Assembly (NCBI GenBank): GCA_000153745.1
Contig: DS022282.1
Span: 292,027-356,026, forward strand
Direction: 5' to 3'
DNA from: Rhodobacterales bacterium HTCC2255
GTDB lineage: Bacteria > Pseudomonadota > Alphaproteobacteria > Rhodobacterales > Rhodobacteraceae
Length of the DNA stretch: 64,000 nucleotides
The notes beneath the pieces were generated by a model. That model saw nothing but the letters and a program-made list of their open reading frames with translations. It ran no database searches and had not been told where the DNA came from. Numbering within the stretch: the stretch's first letter is position 1; each line of letters starts with the position of its first letter. Both the position numbers and the translations under genes were made by a program. Positions 57,856 through 64,000 of this stretch are shown in pieces.

Positions 57856-58221
57856 ATGTCTGATACAGCTCAATCAACGATAAAAGAAACAATAGAAAAA
57901 AATGATGTTGTACTATTCATGAAGGGTACATCTTCAATGCCTCAATGTGGATTTTCAAGCCGTATAGCAGGCGTATTAAATTTCTTAAACATTTCGTGGC
58001 TAGATATTAATGTTCTTGCTGATGAAAATTTACGTCAAGGAATAAAAGATTTTTCGGATTGGCCAACAATTCCACAAATGTATGTAAAAGGCGAATTTGT
58101 TGGCGGCTGCGATATTATTACTGATATGATGCTTACTGGCGAACTTGATAAACTATTAGAAACAAACAATATAAAATTTGATAAAGATGCTGCTGACAAA
58201 GTAAGAGAAGCAAATTCATAG
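57856..58221 (+). CDS. grxD: Monothiol glutaredoxin (Grx4 type)
   Basis: A 121-residue CGFS glutaredoxin that carries [2Fe-2S] clusters as a homodimer or with BolA. VVLFMKGTSSMPQCGFSSRI holds the active site, DWPTIPQMYVKGEFVGGCDI the TVP and glutathione-binding blocks. A slightly long C-terminal tail follows. AGGAAA precedes the ATG. Confidence 0.95.
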   Translation: MSDTAQSTIKETIEKNDVVLFMKGTSSMPQCGFSSRIAGVLNFLNISWLDINVLADENLRQGIKDFSDWPTIPQMYVKGEFVGGCDIITDMMLTGELDKLLETNNIKFDKDAADKVREANS

Positions 58222-58358
58222 GAAGATTTATATAAAATAGAACTACATCTACCATTTAATTTCGTAGTTAATAATAATATACTTAACAATTAAGATAATC
58301 TCTTATTTCTAGAGAAGGCTTTTTAATATCTACTATTACATAAAGAACAAATCTAGAT

Positions 58359-58823
58359 TTACACTAGTGATTTAACCTTATTAAGCATAAAGCTTATTGT
58401 TGCTTTAGCTTCATCTATTTCAAGCTGAACAGTTTCTAGGTTTATTTGATTATTATCAGTGTCTTTATCAGATGATATATGTTGATTTGATATTTGAGAT
58501 TTTAGATTTGAAATTTCCAATTCAGCGGCTTTTAGTTTTGTATCTAATATTGAATTATGCTTCGAAATTTCAGAATCTGGTGCTTCAGAATATGAGGCAT
58601 CATTTCTCTTACTAAGCTTTTCTTCACTTGCAGCAGTACGATCTGCTAAAAGTAGCCCTGCCATTAGCAGCATTCTACTTTCTGTAATACGAGCTCCTGC
58701 ACTTTCAAGCTTTTGGGCTTCTTCATCAAGCATCGAAGCTGCAGTTTTGAGATAATTTTCCTCACCTTCCTGACAGACAACATCAAATGATCTACCACCA
58801 ATTTTTATTGTAACCTGTGACAT
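58359..58823 (-). CDS. zapA: Cell division protein ZapA
   Basis: Stabilises FtsZ filaments at the division site. It has 154 residues. The N-terminal ZapA domain VTIKIGGRSFDVVCQEGEEN is followed by LLMAGLLLADRT and a long coiled-coil tail (about 85-150). GAGGAG precedes the ATG, overlapping the stop of the upstream gene. The neighbourhood (zapA divergent from tkt) is conserved in Alphaproteobacteria. No 6S RNA is seen downstream. Confidence 0.9.
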   Translation of the reverse strand: MSQVTIKIGGRSFDVVCQEGEENYLKTAASMLDEEAQKLESAGARITESRMLLMAGLLLADRTAASEEKLSKRNDASYSEAPDSEISKHNSILDTKLKAAELEISNLKSQISNQHISSDKDTDNNQINLETVQLEIDEAKATISFMLNKVKSLV

Positions 58824-58825
58824 AT

Positions 58826-59158
58826 CTACTCCTCAACCAGATCTTTAAGTTGATCTAAAATATTTTGAACTTCATTAATATCTCTCTGGTGTTGATTTTT
58901 TAGCTCTTCATAGTCATTATCTGAAAGAGGCGCACTTTCAATATTTGATGTATCTGTGAATCCAAATTCAGGTTCTTTATCTTTAATTAATGACTGCTGC
59001 AATTCTTCAATTTGTGATTTTAAAATATTATTTTCATCTTTTAATTCTGATATCAGATTTTCATTTTCATATTTATTTTTACTCAAATCTTCAATCCGAT
59101 TTTGTATTGAACTAATAGCAATTTCAAAATCTTTTTTTAACACAGGTATTTGAGTCAT
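58826..59158 (-). CDS. Small coiled-coil protein upstream of zapA
   Basis: A 110-residue acidic protein, almost entirely predicted coiled coil (FEIAISSIQNRIEDLSKNKY, NENLISELKDENNILKSQIE). Its stop lies 2 nt before the zapA start, so it is coupled to it. It resembles the small DUF4164-type proteins found beside zapA and could play a ZapB-like role; this is inference from context. Confidence 0.7.
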   Translation of the reverse strand: MTQIPVLKKDFEIAISSIQNRIEDLSKNKYENENLISELKDENNILKSQIEELQQSLIKDKEPEFGFTDTSNIESAPLSDNDYEELKNQHQRDINEVQNILDQLKDLVEE

Positions 59159-59326
59159 TTCCGCCTCTTCCGTACACGAATCATTAATAGTAAGTACTTT
59201 TAATCATTTTATACGTTTTAATTAGAATATTGCACAAAAATAATAGTTTATAAGTGTTTGCAATCTTGACCGACCATACACACATATCATACGAGTGTTA
59301 CATACCTTAGCTGCTTGGAGACCATT

Positions 59327-61345
59327 GTGAACATTTCGGAAATTAAATTAAAACACCCAAAACATTGGAGAAATTCCTCAGCAATAAGAATATTAGCTGC
59401 AGATGCAGTTCATGCTGCTGCATCAGGGCATCAAGGAATGCCAATTGGAATGGCCGATGTTGCAACTGTTTTATTTCAAAATCATTTAAAATTTGATGCA
59501 AAAAACCCTGACTGGGCAGACAGAGATAGATTCATTTTATCAGCTGGGCATGGCTCAATGCTCATATATTCACTTTTGCATCTGACCGGTTACGAAGACA
59601 TGACAATGGAAGAAATTAAAAACTTTCGTCAATGGGGCGCAAAAACAGCGGGCCATCCTGAATATGGTCACGCAAAAGGAATAGAAACAACAACTGGTCC
59701 CCTTGGACAAGGAATTTCAAATGCTGTTGGTTTTGCAATGGCAGAACAATCCCTTCAATCTCGATATGGCAAAAAAATCGTAGACCATTACACATATGTG
59801 ATTGCAGGTGATGGTTGTCTAATGGAAGGCGTTAGCCAAGAAGCCATTACATTAGCTGGCAAACAGAAACTTAATAAATTGATAGTAATGTGGGATGATA
59901 ACAATATCTCAATTGATGGAGAAATAAATATTTCAGATATAACTGATCAACAAAAGCGTTTTGAGTCCGCTGGATGGTCTGTATTTGCAATTAATGGTCA
60001 TGATCCCCATGAAATAGACATAGCACTTACAAATGCAAAAAAAAGCACAAAACCCTCAATGATAGCATGTAAAACTACAATTGCGGTTGGCGTAGAAGGT
60101 GTTGAGAACACGGCTGGTGGGCATGGCTATAACATAAAAGATCCACAACTTGCACAAATGCGTAAACTATATGAATGGCCTTATCCAAAATATGAAATAC
60201 CGAACGATGTAAAAGATGCATGGCTCGAAATTGGATCTAAAGGTTCAATAGCTCGTAATGAATGGAATGAGCGTTTTTTAAATTTATCAAAGTCTAAACA
60301 AGCTGATTTTAACCGTGTTATGAATTTAGAAACCCCTAAAAAACTATCAGCTGCCATAAAACGCTTAAAGAAAGAAATTTCTGAAAATATGCCAAAAATG
60401 GCTACCAGGAAATCAAGCCAAACTGCTCTAGAAGTAATCAATCCAATCATGCAAGAAACAATTGGTGGTTCAGCTGATTTAACTGGATCAAACAATACAA
60501 TTACTAAAGGAATGAAATGCTTTGATGCTGATAACCGCGATGGTCGGCATGTAGCATATGGTATACGAGAACATGGTATGGCCGCTGCAATGAATGGAAT
60601 GGTATTACATGGTGGTGTTAGACCATATGGTGGAACATTTATGTGTTTTACAGATTATGCACGTCCATCTATGAGGCTTGCTGCATTAATGAAAATACCA
60701 GTTGTTTATGTATATACTCATGACAGCATTGGTTTAGGTGAAGATGGACCAACGCATCAACCTGTCGAACATTTAGCCATATCGCGCGCGACTCCAAATA
60801 CTTGGGTATTTCGTCCGGCTGATACAGTTGAAACCGCAGAAGCATGGGAACTTGCGGTTACTACTAAAACAACTCCATCAGTACTTTCTTTAACAAGACA
60901 AGGCTTACGAACAGTGAGAACAAATCATACAAATAAAAACATGGTAAGTATGGGTGCGTATGTTTTAGCTGATGCAGTAGCTAAGAGAAAAGTTATTCTA
61001 ATAGCTTCTGGTTCTGAGGTGGAAATAGCTTTAGATGCCAAAACCCAATTGGAGTCTGAAGGTATAGGTACAAGAGTAGTCTCTATGCCTTGTATGGAGC
61101 TATTTGCAGAGCAAGATGAAACTTATCGTAGGCGTGTTCTTCCAGCCGGCCCAGTTCGCGTTGGAATTGAAGCAGCTGTTCAGCAAGGGTGGGATAAATG
61201 GCTCACAGGTGAAAGAGGCAAACATAACAAATCTGCTTTTATTGGAATGGATAGCTTTGGTGCATCTGCACCAGCTGAAGAGTTATATCTAAAATTTGGA
61301 ATCACTGCTGAAGGCGTTATTAAAGCCGCCAAAGATCTCCTATAA
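59327..61345 (+). CDS. tkt: Transketolase
   Basis: Thiamine-diphosphate enzyme of the pentose phosphate pathway, transferring two-carbon units between sugar phosphates. I start at the GTG at 59327, which has GGAG at 6-nt spacing (672 residues); a TTG at 59315 is the other choice. [37 protein letters not shown] and the ThDP motif [16 protein letters not shown] are clear. The C-terminal pyrimidine domain includes [18 protein letters not shown]-like and [16 protein letters not shown] blocks. A TTGACC element at 59266 with a 17-bp spacer is a candidate promoter. First gene of tkt-gap-pgk-fba. Confidence 0.97.
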   Translation: MNISEIKLKHPKHWRNSSAIRILAADAVHAAASGHQGMPIGMADVATVLFQNHLKFDAKNPDWADRDRFILSAGHGSMLIYSLLHLTGYEDMTMEEIKNFRQWGAKTAGHPEYGHAKGIETTTGPLGQGISNAVGFAMAEQSLQSRYGKKIVDHYTYVIAGDGCLMEGVSQEAITLAGKQKLNKLIVMWDDNNISIDGEINISDITDQQKRFESAGWSVFAINGHDPHEIDIALTNAKKSTKPSMIACKTTIAVGVEGVENTAGGHGYNIKDPQLAQMRKLYEWPYPKYEIPNDVKDAWLEIGSKGSIARNEWNERFLNLSKSKQADFNRVMNLETPKKLSAAIKRLKKEISENMPKMATRKSSQTALEVINPIMQETIGGSADLTGSNNTITKGMKCFDADNRDGRHVAYGIREHGMAAAMNGMVLHGGVRPYGGTFMCFTDYARPSMRLAALMKIPVVYVYTHDSIGLGEDGPTHQPVEHLAISRATPNTWVFRPADTVETAEAWELAVTTKTTPSVLSLTRQGLRTVRTNHTNKNMVSMGAYVLADAVAKRKVILIASGSEVEIALDAKTQLESEGIGTRVVSMPCMELFAEQDETYRRRVLPAGPVRVGIEAAVQQGWDKWLTGERGKHNKSAFIGMDSFGASAPAEELYLKFGITAEGVIKAAKDLL

Positions 61346-61360
61346 TAAAACAAAACAAAA

Positions 61361-61397
61361 ATGTTACCGCTAACACATCATTTGTTAGCGGTAACAT
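61361..61397. promoter_or_regulatory. Two LacI-type operators as a 15-bp inverted repeat between tkt and gap
   Basis: ATGTTACCGCTAACA (61361-61375), a 7-nt spacer CATCATT, and its exact complement TGTTAGCGGTAACAT (61383-61397). Each arm is itself a near-palindrome (12 of 14 positions symmetric) with a central CG like the 3813 operator. Centres are 21 bp apart, two helical turns. No T-run follows. It lies 119-155 nt before gap. Confidence 0.8.
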
Positions 61398-61515
61398 GTT
61401 GAAAATGTGTAATATTTGTCGATAATAACCTTTTAAATATAACTATTATCCTTTAAAAAACTAAACATACATACAAGATAATATCTTGTAATTCTTACGA
61501 TGATCGGATGTTTGG

Positions 61516-62517
61516 ATGACTATAAAAGTTGCAATTAACGGCATGGGTCGTATTGGCCGATCAACATTAGCAGCTATAATTGAAAGCGGCAGATCTGATA
61601 TTGAAGTAATCTCGATTAATGCTCCTGCTCCAATCGAAACGCTTGTTCATTTAATGAAATATGACTCTGTTCATGGCCGTTTCCCTGGCGATATAAAAAT
61701 AATTGGTAATAATATTGACGTTGGACGCGGCCCCATAGACATGCAAGCAACATATAACCCTGCAGAATTAAACTGGGAAGGTATAGATGTTCTCTTAGAA
61801 TGTACTGGCGTACATAATTCAAAAGAAGCATCCATGATCCATTTAGAAAATGGTGCGAAAAGAGTATTATTATCTGCTCCTGGAAAAAATGTAGATAAAA
61901 CTATTGTTTATGGCGTTAACCATAACCAGCTTTCAAAAAATGATCTTATAGTATCGAACGCCTCTTGCACAACGAACTGTCTAGCACCAATTGTAAAAGT
62001 ATTGAACGATGCCATTGGTATAGAAAATGGAATAATGACAACTATTCATTCTTACACAGGTGATCAACCAACATTAGACAAAAAGCACACTGATTTATAT
62101 AGATCAAGAGCTGCAGCGATGAGCATGATACCCACTTCAACTGGAGCAGCTAAAGCAGTTAGTCTTGTTTTACCTGAACTAGCAGGAAAATTAGACGGAT
62201 CAGCGATAAGAGTTCCCACACCTAACGTATCATGCGTAGATTTAACATTTCAAGCAAGTAGAGATACAAACATTGAAGAAATAAACGCAGCAGTAAAGAA
62301 GGTAGCAGAAACATCTATGAAGGGTGTATTAGATTATGATCCAGAGCCAAAAGTATCCATAGATTTTAATCATGACACTCACTCTTCAAATTTCGCACCA
62401 GCTCAAACAAAAGTTTTAAATAACCGTTTAGTAAGAGTGTTAAGTTGGTATGATAACGAATGGGGTTTTTCTTGCAGAATGGCTGATACTGCAATTGCAA
62501 TGGGCAAACTATTATAA
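61516..62517 (+). CDS. gap2: Type I glyceraldehyde-3-phosphate dehydrogenase, second copy (NADP-type residues)
   Basis: Second GAPDH, 333 residues. The catalytic Cys is C151 in SNASCTTNC. It differs from the 2786 copy at the coenzyme site: the loop reads SINAPAP, with Ala36 where the other has Asp, and positions 189-190 are Lys-Lys where the other has Gly-Asp. In known enzymes, losing this Asp and gaining positive charge at the equivalent of Leu187-Pro188 favours NADP, as in gluconeogenic or photosynthetic GAPDHs. It lies between tkt and pgk and is preceded by two LacI-type operators. Predicted role: gluconeogenesis or NADPH supply; this is inference. Confidence 0.93.
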   Translation: MTIKVAINGMGRIGRSTLAAIIESGRSDIEVISINAPAPIETLVHLMKYDSVHGRFPGDIKIIGNNIDVGRGPIDMQATYNPAELNWEGIDVLLECTGVHNSKEASMIHLENGAKRVLLSAPGKNVDKTIVYGVNHNQLSKNDLIVSNASCTTNCLAPIVKVLNDAIGIENGIMTTIHSYTGDQPTLDKKHTDLYRSRAAAMSMIPTSTGAAKAVSLVLPELAGKLDGSAIRVPTPNVSCVDLTFQASRDTNIEEINAAVKKVAETSMKGVLDYDPEPKVSIDFNHDTHSSNFAPAQTKVLNNRLVRVLSWYDNEWGFSCRMADTAIAMGKLL

Positions 62518-62597
62518 ATAGTTACTTTAGACACAAAAAAATATTATTCTTGGATTAAAATATTCAAAAATAAAATAGTAATAACTGGAGATAGCGA

Positions 62598-63788
62598 ATG
62601 GCATTACGCACATTAGATGATTTTAATCTAAAAAATAAAAATATTCTGATACGTGTCGATATGAATGTTCCCATTCATAATGGGCAAGTAACAGATTCCA
62701 CTAGGCTTTCTCGGGCAGTACCAACAATACTAGAGGTGCTAGAAAAAGGTGGTAAACCAATACTTTTATCACATTTTGGACGCCCTACTCGTGGATTTGA
62801 CTTAACAATGTCAACTCAACAAGCCGTTACCGCATTATCAAATAGATTAAAAAAGCGCGTTCATTTTGCTTCATCATGTATTGGCGAAACTGCACAATTA
62901 GCCGTAAATACATTACCAGAAGGAGATGTGCTATTACTAGAAAATACCCGTTTCCATCAGGGTGAGAAAAAAAATGATCCTGAATTTGCTGCTGAATTAG
63001 CAAAGCTAGGCGATATATTTGTATCAGATACTTTTTCCACTGCACACAGGGCACACGCGTCTGTTGAAGCATTAGCACGTATAATGCCTAGTTGTGCAGG
63101 AAGACTTATGGAAGAAGAAATATCAAGATTAGAGAATGTATTAAGTTCACCAAAAAAACCTGTAATGGCAGTAGTTGGTGGCGCAAAGGTATCTTCCAAA
63201 TTGCTTTTATTGGAAAACCTAATAAGCCCAATGGATAAAATTGTAATTGGTGGTGGAATGGCTAATACATTTTTAGCTGCTAAAGGATATAATATAGGCC
63301 AATCTTTGTGCGAACATGAAATGCAAGATACTGCGCGCTCAATAATGGAAAATGCAAAAAAAATGAATTGCGAAATAATATTGCCCATTGATATTGTTGT
63401 AGCAAAAGAATTTGCCGCAAATACAAATTGTGAAACCTTACCAGCGGACGCTTGCCCTGCTGATTCAATGATTTTAGACGCAGGATCTCAAACAATTAAA
63501 CTTATTCATGAACACTTGAAACATACAAAAACAGTTATATGGAATGGGCCTTTAGGAGCATTTGAAGTTCCTCCATTTAATAAAGCTACAGACGCTGCTG
63601 CAAAGTATGTTGCAGAATTAACTCAATCTGGAAAGATATTATCAGTTGCAGGTGGTGGTGACACAGTTTCAGCACTCAATGGTAGTGGGTCTGCAGATAA
63701 GTTTACATATATTTCAACTGCAGGCGGAGCATTCCTCGAATGGCTTGAAGGTAAAACTTTACCTGGGGTTGCAGTTTTAACATCTTAA
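62598..63788 (+). CDS. pgk: Phosphoglycerate kinase
   Basis: Converts 1,3-bisphosphoglycerate and ADP to 3-phosphoglycerate and ATP. It has 396 residues. NILIRVDMNVPI and SHFGRPTRG bind the sugar phosphate, VVGGAKVSSKLLLLENLI is the hinge region, and WNGPLGAFEVPPF with SVAGGGDTVSAL form the nucleotide site. It follows gap2 in the tkt-gap-pgk-fba operon. Confidence 0.97.
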   Translation: MALRTLDDFNLKNKNILIRVDMNVPIHNGQVTDSTRLSRAVPTILEVLEKGGKPILLSHFGRPTRGFDLTMSTQQAVTALSNRLKKRVHFASSCIGETAQLAVNTLPEGDVLLLENTRFHQGEKKNDPEFAAELAKLGDIFVSDTFSTAHRAHASVEALARIMPSCAGRLMEEEISRLENVLSSPKKPVMAVVGGAKVSSKLLLLENLISPMDKIVIGGGMANTFLAAKGYNIGQSLCEHEMQDTARSIMENAKKMNCEIILPIDIVVAKEFAANTNCETLPADACPADSMILDAGSQTIKLIHEHLKHTKTVIWNGPLGAFEVPPFNKATDAAAKYVAELTQSGKILSVAGGGDTVSALNGSGSADKFTYISTAGGAFLEWLEGKTLPGVAVLTS

Positions 63789-63812
63789 AATAAATAAAGG
63801 GCAGAATAAAAT

Positions 63813-64000
63813 ATGGCGCATTATGAAAAATTACAAAAAATCATAAGTGGAAATGGTTTCATTGCTGCCTTAGATCAAAGCGGTGGATCCACACCAAAAG
63901 CACTGTTGCAATATGATGTAGACCAAAATTATTATACAAATGACACAGAAATGTATGATCAAATACATTCTATGAGAGCACGTATAGTTTCTTCACCATC
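63813..64000 (+). CDS. fba: Class I fructose-bisphosphate aldolase, partial
   Basis: The N-terminal 62 residues are inside the window and the rest runs off the right edge. The visible part reads MAHYEKLQKIISGNGFIAAL then DQSGGSTPKALLQYD, the block that opens bacterial class I (Schiff-base) aldolases such as FbaB-type enzymes. The Lys nucleophile is beyond the edge. It starts 24 nt after pgk, with AAAGG upstream, as the fourth gene of the operon. Glycolytic and gluconeogenic aldol step. Confidence 0.88.
   Translation, partial: MAHYEKLQKIISGNGFIAALDQSGGSTPKALLQYDVDQNYYTNDTEMYDQIHSMRARIVSSP

Noticed and set aside
58222-58358. 6S RNA next to zapA, as in many Proteobacteria
   Set aside because: The interval is only 137 bp, AT-rich, and shows no 6S-like long hairpin with a central bulge.
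61361-61397. Simple rho-independent terminator after tkt
   Set aside because: The stem is strong, but no T-run follows, and each arm matches a LacI-type operator; kept as a double operator.

Overview
The window is a gene-dense, strongly AT-rich stretch from an alphaproteobacterium, most likely a low-GC marine one. Lineage markers are the two-piece circularly permuted tmRNA gene, 5-aminolevulinate synthase (C4 heme pathway), the sspB-fumC and purL-bolA-grxD blocks, the tkt-gap-pgk-fba block, and small families (DUF4167, DUF6356) that I know mainly from Alphaproteobacteria. A genus cannot be named from sequence alone; SAR116-like or low-GC Rhodobacterales-like organisms would fit.

Layout. 1-3784 (minus) is a gap-zwf-edd Entner-Doudoroff operon, with edd cut by the left edge. 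It faces a LacI-family regulator (3907-4911) across a perfect palindromic operator. 4908-13184 (minus) is a complete polyol uptake and oxidation operon: SmoE-like binding protein, two permeases, SDR dehydrogenase, AraC regulator, mannitol-type dehydrogenase, ABC ATPase and PfkB sugar kinase. 13517-18993 (minus) is a five-gene operon in which a CuyA-type cysteate lyase / D-cysteine desulfhydrase precedes a ProXVW-type importer and an alpha/beta hydrolase; a LysR regulator is divergent. 20164-23725 holds small genes, an Lrp regulator and a 1.4-kb insertion bounded by a 45-bp duplication of the 3' end of tRNA-Asn. From 23866 on come housekeeping genes: an EnvZ-like kinase, tRNA(CAU), purMN, ndk, an ABC-F ATPase, pepA, the outer-membrane block lptF-lptG-lptD-surA-pdxA-rsmA, prfA-prmC, ispG, a RodZ-like protein, hemA, sdhE, an aspartate aminotransferase, a second Lrp, fpr, a cold-shock gene, folA-thyA, ssrA-sspB-fumC, ccdA, tusA, a LysR gene, purL-bolA-grxD, zapA, and tkt-gap-pgk-fba running off the right edge.

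How it fits together. Polyols would enter through the Smo-type transporter, be oxidised to ketoses, phosphorylated, and pass into the Entner-Doudoroff route. The two GAPDH genes sit at opposite ends of the window. Both have LacI-type operator sequences of the form GTTAnCGnTAAC upstream, which suggests one regulator (3907-4911) coordinates the ED operon and the tkt/gap/pgk/fba operon. The two GAPDHs differ at the residues that set NAD/NADP preference.

The best candidates for something new are the cuyA-ABC transporter-hydrolase operon, the LacI operator pair 21 bp apart before the second gap, the paired palindromes around the LysR gene at 54191, and the tRNA-Asn-bounded mini-island. No CRISPR array, transposase, integrase or restriction system is visible.
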